A DNA stretch of 64,000 nt from Oreohelix idahoensis. Lineage: Eukaryota; Mollusca; Gastropoda; Stylommatophora; Oreohelicidae. The translations under genes were made by a program, and so were the position numbers. The notes under the pieces were generated by a model, which saw only the letters and a list, made by a program, of their open reading frames with translations, had not been told where the DNA came from and did not search any database. How positions within the stretch are numbered: the first letter of the stretch is position 1; each line of letters begins with the position of its first letter. The stretch is taken from positions 124,001 through 188,000 of the forward strand of contig JAMPIV010012241.1 of NCBI GenBank assembly GCA_024509875.1, given 5' to 3'. Positions 10,101 to 24,400 of the stretch are shown piece by piece.

Positions 10101-12445
10101 ATAAACCGTATTGAGGTGCTTCAGGGTCTTGGTTAGCGATCTAAAAGTGTTAATTCCTTCACATCCCAGAAATCAATGTAAATTTTTTAAACAGTTTAAG
10201 CTTCTAATGTCCTGATCTGAAGAATCAAGTTAATCGTGTCAGTGTAACTTAATTTTTTTTTTTTTTTTCGTACGCCCGCTAATACTCGAGGCGAAATCTC
10301 AGGTTATTATTTTTATGTCTAACCTGACATTGATTTTACGTGAGTATCCCTTTTTCTTGTACAGAGACAGGGTCCCTCGCCTTGTGTAACTTAATGAAAC
10401 CATTGTTACTGCTGTTAGTTTCTCTGTTTTTTTTATTTTAATTTGATCATTTCCACAGACTCAAGTGGACATTGACAAGGCTTTACTGGAAGATCCTAAT
10501 GTCTTTGAATATGATGCTGTCTATGATGAAATGCAGGCTAGCAAACCAAAAGTGGGAGCTAAAGAGAAAGACAAGAGCAGTGCAGAGAAAAAGGTGAGTG
10601 ATGTTAGAGAAAAGTTGAAACAGATACTAAAAATATTGTACTGCTTCTTCTTCTTTTCCTTTTTACGCTTTATTGAGCATGGAACCACTAGTGCAGCTGG
10701 TCCGTTTACAAGGAAGCCTGCATCAAGATAGTCATGTGATCTTGTGGTGATAGATTCGGTAGCAATTGGTTTTACATGATGAGGTTGCCAACCTCATGCA
10801 CAACCTCATATTAGTTATCTCTTATGAGATGTGAAGGAGTAATAGTCCTATTATTTGTTTGTCTTCTGAGAAATGAATGGGAACTTCACAGGACATTTTA
10901 GTGCTGCTAGCTTCCATTTGCGTTAAAGGTGCCAGCCGTTTCTCTTGAGTTAGTGAAGGAGAAGGCAGTGGAAGGAAACTGGTCACTCTACCTCCTCTCA
11001 ATGCTGGACCTAGCATAGTGAAGTCTCTAACACTATGCTCTCCTGCAGCAGCATCTGCTATGGGACTACCTTCCATTAATTTTAGCTTTGCTGGTGCATA
11101 GTTTTTGGTACAGACAGGAGAAAGTTTGCCTCCAGTACCTACATCAAGGCTACAGATCTGCATATACTTTGTGCTAGTTCTGGTCTTGTCTGTTCACAGT
11201 TAGAAACAGTCTAAGATGCATGTAAGCAAGTGTATGCTGCTTTTAGAGATTTTTTCTGAAAGTTGCCTTTTCCTTACTGTTGTCGTTGTAGGTACAGATT
11301 ATAGAGGAATAGGAGGAGTATGTGAGCCATCTGGTGGGAAGCAGAATAACATGCCTGAGAATGTACTACACTGCAGCAGCTAAGGAGAAAAGTGTTGAAG
11401 TGTGTTTGTACTTGTCATGTCATATGATACCAAACATTTTCACCACATGCCAAAAGTCATAAACTTTGTCATTCCAGCCTAAGTACATAATGGGCCTTCT
11501 CAAAGCTGCAGAACAAAAGAAGAAAGATGATGAAAAAAGGAAAGAAAGACAGGTGAATCTTAAGTCTTAATTTAATCTTTCTTTGTCTTAACACTCTGTC
11601 CAATAACATGTTATATTATACTAGCAATAAGCTGTCAAAATAAGACAGGTTTTTAATTATAGTGTGTTGTTTTTGTTACATGTATTACAGACAATACTAT
11701 TACTACTGTGGTCATTTCATTGCAGGCGATCGTCATTAGATATTTGTAGTGAAAATTATATGGATGTATTAAATATGAAGACATGGAGTAACCTTCCTAA
11801 ATGACATGTGGAGCAGTGATAATGATCTAATGGACCGTAAATTGACTAAATAACTAACATTTCTTTTATGACAACATGTCTCGTAATTGTTCGTGCATCT
11901 GTTTAAAATCTTGACTTTCCATAATCAAACTGTTCATGCACACCGTCATTTGTGCACTTTTCTATTTTTGGGAGAGTACATATAAAGGAAACAATACAAT
12001 TATTGTCTAACTTTCAACCACAGATGCACCCACTTAGCTGTGGTTGAAAGTTAATGTACTCTCTCGAAAATAGAAAAAGTGTGCAAATGACGGTGTGCAA
12101 AATGTGACTGACCGACCAACGTACTTACGGCGGGTATTATGGTATTGAATAGTTACTTCTACACTGTAGTATTATTTAGAAAAACAAAGAAAGAATCTTC
12201 GTGTGTACATGTTCAAAACAAGAGAGAGAGAGAGAGAGGATCATTTCATACAGAATTATTTATTATAAGTTTTTAAACAACTTTCTGACATTGAAAAAAA
12301 TGAAGGGTTTTTAAGAAACTTTCTTCACATTTCTAGCATACAATAAAAAAAAGTTTTTTTTCATGAATTCATTTTATTTCACAGATATTTCACCCTTCAG
12401 TTTTATTCTGTAACAGAATCATCAAATCCAGGTACAAATCAGTGT

Positions 12446-12481
<36 letters not shown>

Positions 12482-15400
12482 CGTACGCCCGCTAATACTC
12501 CAGGCGAAATCTCAGGTTATTATTAATGTCTAACCTGACATTGATTTTACGTGAGTATCCCTTTTCTTGTACAGAGACAGGTGTCCCTCGCCATTCAGGC
12601 AGATACTCTCCGATTTCGGAGGTACCCATTAGAGCTGGGTCGGCTCAGGAGCCGCCAATCCCTGGTCGACGACACTCCTTCAAATGTACTCGCCAGGTCT
12701 CGAGTTATCCAGTCCAAATCCCGGTCGACGAAAAATCCTCAAATGCCGTCGCCCGGGTTTGATCCTGAATCACCCGGTCGCCAGAGCGGTGTGGTAACCA
12801 CTACGCTAGCGCGGCTCCTAAGTGTAATAAAAACTAAGGAAATGATAGTAAATAATTGACAAAAAGTTTAATACGAATCAATTGTCAGATGATTAAAGAA
12901 TTGTACAGCTTTCCCTGCTTGTGAAGTAACATTGACAAAGAAGGAAGAACAAACCAGGTGCAGGATAAATAAAGCAGATTCACAGTTAGCTCTTTGCAGC
13001 CGTTATGAAACTCTACATCAGCAAACAGTCACTGAACTGAAATATAACCTACAAATAGTGACTTATGCACAGTGGGAAAACCTTTCAAGAATCAATCAGC
13101 AGTCTGAATTTTATTGTCAGAGTACTTGTGAAAAATTTAAAATATAAATTTCATCCAATTCAGGTTCAGAAAGAACGAGAGGCAGAAGGAGAGAAGTATG
13201 CAGACAAAGAAAAGTTTGTTACGTCTGCTTACAAGCAGAAGATGCTAGCCATGCAAGAGGAAGAGGAAAAAGAGAGGCGAGCGGCAGCTTTTGAAGGTGA
13301 GTTATGTGTGAAACTGTTGATTGGGCCTTGATACAAGTCTGTTGACTCAAAATTTATGAAAATGTGCAAAAACATTGGTGAGTGGTTATCTGTTAGTGGG
13401 TAACAAAATAGTAAGAAATGGCTGATTGTTTCAAACCTGGAAAAAGTTTTTCTGAAGGCTTGTTCCTGAGTCTTCTGGTATCTTACGTTTTTCTATTTGG
13501 GAAATGACTACCAGGGATCTCAATTCCTAGCTCTCATCACTACGTGCTGAACATTTAGACTGAAAGATCACTTTCCATTTTGAACAGCTCTAATATAACT
13601 TGTTTTTTGCCAAAAGGAAACCAGTGTGCAAAGGAAGCTTATTATTGACATTAGAAGGTAGTTTATTATTGACATTAGAAGGTAGTTAATTATTGACATT
13701 AGAAGGTAGTTTATTATTGACATTAGAAGGACCAGGGATCCAGACCCCCCAGGACGACCCAGAGTCCGCTGTGAGGACAACATTAGACAATCTTTGAAGG
13801 ACCGAGGACTAGAATGGAACCAAGCCAGGAGGAAGACAGCCAATAGGATAGTCTGGCGCTCTCTCTTCCAAACCTCTACACCTCACGATAGAAGGGGAAT
13901 GACTAAGTAAGTAAGTAAGTAAGTAAGACATTAGAAGGTAGTTTATTATTGACATTAGAAGGTAGTTTATATTGACATTAGAAGGTAGTTTATATTGACA
14001 TTAGAAGGTAGTTTATTATTGACATTAGAAGGTAGTTTATTATTGACGTTAGAAGGAATCTTATTGTGCCGTAGACATATAAGCTTGACTGTGGACTTGT
14101 CTACTATTTCCTACTTCTATATTTTGTTGATTGTATGAGTTCGTATCTCTACCCTAACAGTAGGCAGCTTATTTGTGGTAAGGAAAAACTTCTTTCTCAC
14201 TAGACGACAGCAGTTCATATATGGACAGCTGATGAATGATTTGAACAGTTAATGAAGGACTTCACGCTAACAGCAGTGAACCTTAAACGTTGAAAGTTTA
14301 TATTTACATAATTCAGCAAAAAGATGAAATAAATTATATGCCCAACCTTCCCATGAGGTTGGCAGACTTGTACAGCAAAATTCAGGAGATAATAATTACA
14401 GTGTCTTTTCCCTTTCTCTCTCACTCTCGTTCTTGCTGCTTCAGTGTCGTAGTGTCTCTGGTAGTTACTGTGGTCATAGCTTGAGAACCACTGTTGCTAC
14501 AAATTTCTAACTGTCAGGTAATTCTTCATATTTAAAATCATTTGTTTCTTTCTCTTGATCTGACATATTTCTACTGACTTTTTTTTCTGCTTTTACTATC
14601 CTTTATTTCTGCTGACACTACTTGGCGTATCTTAGTGAATACTGGCCTACCGCCATGGATGATGATTACTTACTTACTAATTCGTTCCTCTTCTACCGTG
14701 AGGTGTAGAGGTTTGTAAGAGAGAGCGCCATACTATTCTATCGGCTGTCTTCCTCCTGGCTTGGTTCCATTCTAGTCCTCGGTCCTTCAAAGATTGTCTA
14801 ATGTTGTCCTCCCAGCAGACTTTGGGTCGTCCTGGAGGTCTGGATCCCTGGCTCTTAGTTTCCCATGCTTGTCGTGGTAGCCGATCTTCTCCCATTCTGC
14901 AGACATGGCCAAACCATCTTAGTTGGGACTGTTCTACTTGGGTCTGTAGGGGTTGGGTTTTTAGGCCTTGACGTATCGTCTGGTTGCGGACCATGTCTCT
15001 TCTTGTTACTTCAGCCACCTTCCTCAGATACCTCATTTCTGAGGTTTGAATCTGGCTTTTGTGGGTTGTAGTCATTGCCCATGACTCGCATCCATACGTC
15101 AAGACTGGGACATAGGTGGAACGGTATATAGCCATCTTCGTCTTCTTACCAACTTCTCTTTTGCTGAGGAATCCTCGATTTATGGCTTGAAAAAGTCTCC
15201 CAGCTGCTGCTCTTCGGGTAGCCAACTCTTCTTTGATGCCTCCTTTCCGGTCTATGACAGCTCCAAGGTATTTAAAGTGGTCGACCTGCTCCAGGACCTG
15301 TTCTCCCAGCTTAATCTGATGTCTTCTTTCCTCTCATGATATCACCATGGTTTTTGTTTTCGAGCTACTTATGATCACCTCTCTCTTCTCCAGCTCTTCC

Positions 15401-18400
15401 TTCCAGACTTGCAGGTTGGATTGAAGTTGTGCCTCTGATTTAGCAATCAGGGCAACATCATCAGCAAATGCCAGCTCTGAAATACAGACCTGTCTCATCT
15501 TCCAGTACCCCACTGAATACTTTCCTGTCCTCTCCTTACATGCCTTGATGACATCGTCCATGAGGAGTATGAAAAGATAAGGTGACAGGATATCACCTTG
15601 TCTTACACCAGTGGTGGTCCTGAATTCTTCTGACTTATGGTTTGCATTAACAACCTGGTCATTGGAGGAATACTTTTCCCACATAAGGAAATTCACAAGT
15701 TAACATGGGAATCACCAAATGGTCGGGACAGAAACCAGATAGACCACATCATGGTTAACGGTAGATGGAGACATGCATTACAAGATGTGAAGGTAAGAAG
15801 AGGTGCAGATGTGGGAAGTGATCACCATTTAGTAGTAGCAAAACTGAAAGTGAAACTAAGAAGGGCTGGACCAACTGTAACTACACAGAAAAGGTTTGAC
15901 ATCAGCAAATTGAAGGACCCCCTTACCAGAAAAGCTTTTGCGGCCGACATTAAGAAACGATATCAAATTGCCAAAAGCCAGGAAAAGACATTGACTGATG
16001 ATATAGACCAGAATTTCAACACCATTTCAACAGTATATAAGGAAAGTAGCAAATCATGCTTAGGATTCCAGGAAAGGAAGAAGCAAGACTGGATAACACC
16101 AGAAACACTAAACACCATAAAGATGAGAAAGGAAATGAAAAGAAAGAAAACAGAAGCGAAGTCCCCCAGGTTAAAGCAACTATATAGCGAACAGTACAGC
16201 CAGCTGGACAGGGAAGTTAAACGCCAAACCCGAGCCAACAAAAGGAATTTCCTAGACGATCTTGCAAAACAGGCAGAAGAGGCAGCACTGAGAAATGAAC
16301 AAAGCACAGTATACAAAATAACTAAATTCATCAGCGGAAAACAAGTGCAAACAATATTACATTAGTAAGAGATAAGCAAGGAAATCTCATCAAGACAGCA
16401 GAGGGACAGGAAACAAGATGGGCAGAGCACTTCAGAGAAACTCTGAACAAGGAAATACCAGAGACACAATTGAATGTTCCTGAGGCTGAAAACGATCTAG
16501 ATGTAAATACAGACATTCCACGAAAAGAAGAAATCATCACAGCAATCAAAGGGTTAAAGAACGGTAAAGCTCCGGGCCATGATAACTTAAATGCAGAGCT
16601 ATTTAAGACAGACCCTGAGCTAGCAGCAGAACTATTAGAACCACTATTTGCACAAGTGTGGAAAACGGGGACAACACCATCAGAGTGGAACAAAGGAATA
16701 ATTGTCAAATTGCCCAAAAAGGGAGATCTTGCAGACTGCAATAATTGGAGAGGAATCACTCTTCTCTCAGTTCCCAGCAAAATACTAGGCAGGATAATTA
16801 TACAGAGAATTTCAAAGGCAGTAGACTACAAACTGAGGAAAGAACAAGCAGGATTTAGAAAGAACAGAAGATGTGTAGACCATATATTCACTCTCAGGAA
16901 CATTATAGAGCAGTGCTCAGAATGGCAAAGACAGCTTTACATAAATTTTGTTGATTTTGAAAAGGCTTTTGACAGCATACATAGGGACAGTTTATGGAAA
17001 ATACTGAGGGCTTATGGAATTCCAAGCTGCATAGTGGCAATCATAAAAAGCCTCTATGCCAACTTTACGTGTAGTGTTGGGCAGAGCAACCTAACCTTCG
17101 AGGTGAAGACAGGAGTACGGCAGGGATGCCCCTTATCAACCACTCTTTTTTTAACAGTCATAGACTGGGTGATGCGCCAGACAACAGAGGGCAGTCCAAG
17201 AGGAATAAGATGGACTACATTTTCTACATTGGAAGATCTGGAATATGCAGATGACATTGCACTGCTGGCACATTCACATCAACACATCCAGGAAAAAAAA
17301 CGGATAGACTTAATAAATTTAGCCAGCAGGTGGGCTTGAACATCAATTTAAAGAAGTCTGAGGTCATGACGCTCAATGTGAGCAACCCTGAGCCCATATC
17401 AGTAAGGAATCAGCAATTGGTACAGACAGATACCTTCACATACCTAGGAAGCATAGTAACACCAGACAGTGGGGCAGGCAAAGACATCAACATCAGAATG
17501 AATAAGGCAAGAACAGCCTTCTTTAGCCTAAATAACATCTGGAAGTCCTCCCAATACAGCACAAGCACAAAATTAAGATTATACCAGAGTTGCGTGCTTT
17601 CTGTGCTTCTCTATGGTGCGGAATGCTGGAGAGTCACAGAGAAGGAAATGTCAAAATTGTCCTCTTTTCACACAACATGCCTAAGAAAAATTCACCGCAT
17701 CTTTTGGCCGAATACCATCACCAACCAAGATCTGCTTACTCGTAGCAAGCAAGAGGACATGCACACCATCATAGCTGGCAGACGCTGGAGCTGGGTTGGT
17801 CATGTCCTCAGAAGAGACCCCGATGCCATCACAAGAACAGCTATGCTTTGGACCCCTGAAGGAAAACGAAAGAGAGGCCGACCAAAAACAACTTGGCGGA
17901 GGACTGTGGAGGCTGAGATGCAAAGAATGAACCAGAGTTGGGGCACTGTACGAAGGATGGCCACGACCGTGCAAAGTGGAATCAATTTGTTGTTGCCCTA
18001 CAAGACGCCACTAGGCGTGATGGCCACTGACTGCTTTGACGGTCGGCGGTTAAGGATCGAAGAAGAAGATGGTTTGCCGTCCTCACATAATTTCTGCAAG
18101 ACTTGTAGAAGCTCTGTATAGCATGAATCAGAGGTGATGGAATGTTCTTCCTTGCCAAACAGTCCCAGAGTTTGTTCCAGGGGACCTTGTCAAATGCCAT
18201 TTCCAGATCTAAGAAGCAAAGATGGATCTCACTGTTATACTCAAGAGCCTTTTCACTCAACTGTCTGAGTATGAAGATTAGATCTTGAGTACTCCGATTT
18301 GCTCGGAAGCCACACTGGACCTCATCCATTTGTGGCTCAGCTAGGCATCTGAGTCTCTGCTCCAGGATTCTAGAGTAGATTTTACCTGGGACGCTAAGAA

Positions 18401-21400
18401 GGGATATGCCTCTATGGTTTCCACATTGTCGGTTGTCACCCTTTTTAAAAATCGGTGTTATTATGGCAATCTCCCAATCCTTTGGTATGGTCTTGTTGCA
18501 CCAAGCTGCCCATAGGACCCTTAAGAGTAATAGGTCGCCTGTTTCTCCCATGTACTTAACCATTTCTGGTGTTATACCATCATGTCCTGCAGCTTTGCCC
18601 ATCTTGATTTTTTCCAGTGCTGCCTTCAGTTCTTCCATCTTTATGTCATCTTCATCACCATTGGTTTCCTCTTCTGTGCCAGTGGTTATCATTTCTGATG
18701 TTTGACCTTGCTCACCATCCAGGAGTTCTGAAAAATATTCTTTCCATTACTTCTTTTGGGGCAGTAAGCAATTTGCCTTGCTTGTCCTTTATAAATTTAA
18801 GGGGGCACTGTTTTTCCTTCCTCGTATTCTTTAGGGTCTTATAGAACAATTTCTGGTTTTCTTGCGCATCGTTTTCTAGCTTTTCTCCAAATTCTTCCCA
18901 GGACTTCTGTTTTGCTGCTAGCACCTTGTTCTTTGCTTCTGTTCTGAGTATCATATATTCTCTATATTTCTCTGTTTTTCCTGCTGTGTTTTTAGCTCCT
19001 AAGTATTGTTTCCATGCCTTTTTCTTCTCTCTTATTTTCTCTTTAACCTCATCTGTCCACCAAGGTGTCCTCTTTCTCTTGTTCCCAAGTCGAACTTCAC
19101 CACATGCTTCTGCAGCAGCTGTCTTTATGATGTCCTTGAATTTCAGCCAGAGTGTTTCCAGGTCCTCAGGTTGTTCTGTGTTTCTCACTGCTGTAGCAAT
19201 AAGCCCCTGATATCTGGTCTTCACTTCTGGCTCTCTCAGCTTGTAGGTTTTAATGCTCGTGTCTCCTGTTTGTTTACTTAGCTTCTTGCGTGATGTTAGG
19301 CAGTTCCTAGGCCGAGTAGCTCTTTCAGTTGTCAGTGAATACTGGCCTACCGCCAGGGATGACAATTTGCCAAGTTTATATATTACTCATAGCCTGTCAA
19401 CTTGTCTGCTATTCTGCACTACCAGTAACAGACTCATAAATGTTCAACATACCTGGTTTGTTCAAAAATACACACTTTTTCTCGTACTGGCAACACTGAC
19501 ATCTTGTCCTCAGAAATAAATACAACTACTGTCATTGTGGTTTACAAGCAATTGAGCGTCTATACGATAGTTCATATTTCACAGAAGCAACCAAACTATT
19601 GGCATATCGCCTGATGATAACTCTCAATTCACTTGCCACTTCTAATATTAACTTTATACACTCAAAAGCAAACTTGCTTCTAAACGCTATCGCGTCTGGG
19701 ATCTAACAGATTTAATTTAAAACTTCGATTTACCACTACAACTATTTCCGAACCTTCTAGAACAAACTGTCTCACAAACAGCTCACCCGAATATAAATTT
19801 CCCGTGCAAAGTCTCTTTGCTCACATAGCTGATCTCCTCAAAACAAAACAGAATTAGAATACTCATCCAAGGTCAGCTAAACTAAACACTGCAAATAAAG
19901 GGATGTCAACTCTACTTTTGTGCCATTCGTCTTGTTCTCTCGGTTATTCCCCCTAGGTTATAAATAAAAGACAGCTAAATCAATCATGAAAATCAATTGC
20001 CTAAAAAATAAATCTAACCGAATTTTCCTCTTTACCACTCTCCTGGTTACGTTATTATTCACATTAGAAGGTAGTTTATTATTGACATTAGAACGTAGTT
20101 TACTGTTGACACGAGAAGGAAGTTTATTATTGACATTAGAAGGTAGTTTGTTATTGACGTTAGAAGGTAGTTTACTGTTGACATGAGAAGGAAGTTTGTT
20201 ATTGACATTAGAAGATAGTTTATTATTGACATTAGAAGGTAGTTTATTATTGACATTAGAAGGTAGTTTATTATTGACATTAGAAGGAAGCTTATTATTG
20301 ACATTAGAAGGTAGTTTATTATTGACATTAGAAGGTAGTTTATTATTGACATTAGAAGGTAGTTTATTAATGACAATAGAAGGTAGTTTATTATTGACAT
20401 TAGAAGGTAGTTTATTTTTGAAATTAGAAGTTAGATGGGACACACGCTCAGGAATGATCAAACATGCCCTTGTCTGGAGCCCACAAGGGAAAATTGGGTG
20501 GGCCAAAGCACAATTGGAGAACAGTAGTAGAAGAGGAAACTAAAGCAGTTGGGCTATTGTGAGTAGAGATGAAAAAGATGGCCCTAAATAAATCAATTGT
20601 GAGCAGCAGATGCATCACTGTTACCCACATGAGAAAATAAAGGAGAGAGGTTGTTCTCCAAATATGCAGAGCTAAAATACTGTACTGTTCAGGGCTCTTC
20701 CCAGGAATTGCCACATCCTACACAGATCCACGTCTCAGCCTCCCCCCCCCCCCCCTGTGTATCATGGGTCCATAGTGAGATCCTCCTACATGCAGCCAAC
20801 CAGGTAAAAGCCAGTTACATCGTGGGTTCAATTGACTCCTCCAAGCTTAGTGTACAATGCTGGGTTCTTGACATGTTTCACCACAGGGGGAATCCCTGGA
20901 AGTTTGTGGATCATTTCAAGTCATTGAAAGTGTAATTAGCTACACAAAGATTCACTTCGACATCTGTATAATATTGCATTGTGCTTATCTGGTGGTCATA
21001 TAAGAATGATTCCATATTTGCTTCCATGCATAAGGAGAGAGGTAGGTGGGATCTCTCTAATAAGAAAAACTGTTGTTTACTGATAGAAATGCTTGATTTT
21101 TTAATTGTTTTATTTGTTTAGCCCTCACTGATGTTACAAAACAGAAAGACATGAGTGGTTTCTACAGATATCTGTACAGGAAGACAACTGGCAGTGAAGT
21201 GACATCTGTTGGTGGTGATGGCAGCAGGTAAATTATTTTCTTGGATATTTAATTTTAATCTGTGTGTTACGGGTCTTTATATGATTATTATAGTCGGAGT
21301 AGAAGTCTTGCTACTCTGGCCAATATTACCTAGAAGTAGAAATGGTAGACCCCGAACACAGCTATCCAACTCCAAATACTCAACATCACCACCAAGGCCG

Positions 21401-24400
21401 AGTGGACAGTCAAATTTATTGTACAAAACACATCTCCACAGGTATCACCTTGACAGCCATTACAGCGTAGGGCATAAAATGTATCGTCATGTAAAGATCT
21501 GTAGCGTCAGTCACTAGTAACACTGTCCCCGACAGTTTTCCACATATTTATTTATTCAGTTCAAAGAACTATACACTTTCTTGCACATGCAGATATCTCA
21601 TACCCCTCACAAAAGATCTTAAAGTACAGAAATTGGTATCATATATGAATCAAGCACACAATCATAAATATCTCAGGAGCTCAAACACAATATGTCCACT
21701 CGGCATGAAAAACACCATAGCTCTCTTTCCCCTTCTCTCCCACCAGTAACCTGTCTCATGAGACCCCGCCAAGCATGACGGCTTAATGAAGCTCACCCGT
21801 CTTTTCCAGTGACCCGTGTAAAAATAAAAACAGAGCCACGCTGAGCTAAGCTATCAAATACACACCTGTTATGAATTTTAATCATAACACTGTGTCACAA
21901 CATTAAGTTCCAGAGTTATTACAAATGTTTGATAGTTCATATCTACATATGAGGTTTCTGTAGAAAAAAAATCTGGAGCCAAACATCAATGAACAAACTG
22001 CTAGTTTGTCTTGCTATTGTTATATCCATTTTGTATACGAACTTCTGATAATCTGTGCTGCAAAAGGTTCTTTTCAGTATTGCTTTTTTCCCCATATTTT
22101 TCCTGCTTCTGAAAACATGCGAGGCATATGAAACAAATCACGGCAATGTGAATGTCTTGAAAAAGAAAATGAAGTGATCAATAAGAAATAATCAACTAAC
22201 ATTATTTATTCATTTATTGACCACATATTTGCATTGACATTTCTTGGTTGATGGCTTTCTATTGCACACTGTGTTTATTTAGCTAAATAATGAGAAAAAC
22301 TCGTCACAGCAGAGTTAACATTAGGCCTGGTGGACCCTGTCCCTCATATCTAAAGACAGACTGAAGGACTTCAGACTATGCACAGTACTGAATAACCAGT
22401 TAGAAATGTTGTTCTGCTGAAGGCAGATTAACACGTTAACTACCGAATTGAAAAACACACTGGCCGAATTAAATTTTGTTCCCATTTTCATTCTGTAGGT
22501 GTATGAAGGATTTAATCTGTAGTTTTCTTAATTTTAAACATATTTTTATGAATTATATGTCATTTTGATGATAAATGAATGTACTCTTGCCTAATGCTAG
22601 TAAAAGGAAAGTTTACTTAATATGGTAGATATTATTAGTAATGTAAAATGATTGACAGACAAAAATCAATCCAAATTTGTTTCCAAATTTTCAAATTATG
22701 TTCAAATTGCTTGTTTCTGTGGTAGGTAATACCTTTCTCTTGGTGATTATCATGTAGTATATCCAATAACAAGAAAAACAAGCCCAAGAACACACACATT
22801 GACTAATATTTACACTTTTGGTAACTTGCATTATCACACCTATGCCACTTCCCAAAAAATGTCTGAAATGTTTTCCCCATTTTCTCCCTGTATGTGTTTG
22901 GGGAACTTAAGCTACAGATTTATTAATTTTAAAAATTTTTATGAATTCGATGTCATTTTGATGATAAATGAATGTACTATTGCCTAAAGCTGAAAAATAT
23001 ATGTTTATTTAGAATGGTAGATATTATTAGCAATGTAAAATGATTGACAGACAAAAATCAATTCAAATTTGTTTCCAAATTATCAACTTATGTTCAAATT
23101 GCTTGTTTCTGGGGCAGGTAATACCTTTCTCTTGGTAATTATCATGTAGTATATCCAATAACAAGAAAAACAAGCCCATGAACACACACATTGACAAATA
23201 TTGACACTATTGGTAACTTACATTATCACACCAATGCCACTTCCCAAAAAAAGTCTGAAATTTTGCCCCCATTTTTGCCCTATAGGTGTTGGGAGAAATT
23301 AAGCTGTAGATTTATTAATTTTAAACATATTTTTATGAATTCTATGTAATTTTTAGGACAGATGAAGGTACTAGTGCATCAAGCTGAAAAATATATGTTT
23401 ATTTAGTATGGTAGATATTATCAATAATATAAAATGATTGAAAGAAAAAAAAAGCCTGCAACATTTTTTTAAAATTATCAACTTACCTGTTCCTAAGGCA
23501 GTTAATGTTTTTTTTCTTGGTGATTGTCGTGTAGTATATCCAATGACAAGAAAAACAAGCCCAAGAATACACACTCCAGCTAATATATACACTATTAATG
23601 ACTTACATTATCACACCTACACCACTTCCAAAAAATCTCAGAAATGTTGAATAAATAGCACCTTTGAGAAAACACAACATCTATAACTTATTTACAGTAT
23701 GTCAATGTCTTTAGTGAGTTACAGCTGAAGGATCATGTGTATGGTACAGCCTAAAACAGCTCTTTGGATGGAGATGGGGCTTTTCAGGGCAACCGATGCA
23801 ATAAAAATTTGTTCGGGCTCATTTCGCAGGTGTTGAGCACACTATACAGTTCCTACCTTTGTCGGTGTAATCCACAATGTGCTTTGCACCCTCAAATCTT
23901 TTAACTTTGTTTCCTAAAAATTTCCAACCTTTCTTGTTGCCACTGGTGGCTACTAGATAAGGTGGAGTTATGGAGGCAGCCTTCTCAGTCAACTGATCAA
24001 TCAGTTTGTCTGAAAATTTTCAATGACACTGACTTCTCATCAGCATGACTGAGGGTGTATAATATATGGGCATTTACCTGGGACACCTCTATAATCCAGT
24101 AGAAAATCTTCTTCCACCATTTTCTAGTTTTTCTTTGGAAATTGCCATAGTAAGCTACCATTTGATCATTGTGGTCACATCCATTCGTGCAAAAATTGTA
24201 CCGGTGTACTGGTTTGGGTTTTTCGACTAAGTTGTGACTTGCACCATCTCAACTGATGTTTCAGTGGACACAACAATACTTGGTTTCTTTACCTTTTTGT
24301 CTCGCCAAGCAACACATATCTGAGATCCATCACCATTTTTGTACCACCTGGCATCTCAGTGCTGGAAGGAGAGGGTCTTCAGTTGAAGGGGAAAGTTTTT

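Larger units (their letters stand above)
15646..18068 (+). mobile_element. RTE-like LINE (family A'), 5'-truncated, nested in family B
   Basis: A plus-strand element with perfect 9-bp target duplications ATGGTTTGC at 15,637-15,645 and 18,069-18,077. These join the two halves of family B precisely inside its reverse transcriptase. It is truncated in the endonuclease, starting at the equivalent of LVIGGILFPHKEIHKLTW. It is a relative of family A (1,118-4,341) but clearly a different family by sequence. The 3' end is GGATCGAAGAAGAAG. Confidence 0.93.
14663..19333 (-). mobile_element. RTE-like LINE family B, 5'-truncated, split by a second LINE
   Basis: A minus-strand element flanked by a long target duplication. 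The 29-bp repeats begin AGTGAATACTGGCCTACCGC at 14,634-14,662 and 19,334-19,362, with one mismatch. The 3' end has an AGTA-type microsatellite tail. It is truncated at the 5' side between the endonuclease and the reverse transcriptase. The body is interrupted at 15,646-18,068 by a plus-strand LINE. Without that insert it is about 2.2 kb. Confidence 0.92.

Noticed and set aside
20059..20400. Repetitive membrane-like proteins on the minus strand
   Set aside because: Artefact of the 22-bp array, which stays open in several frames.
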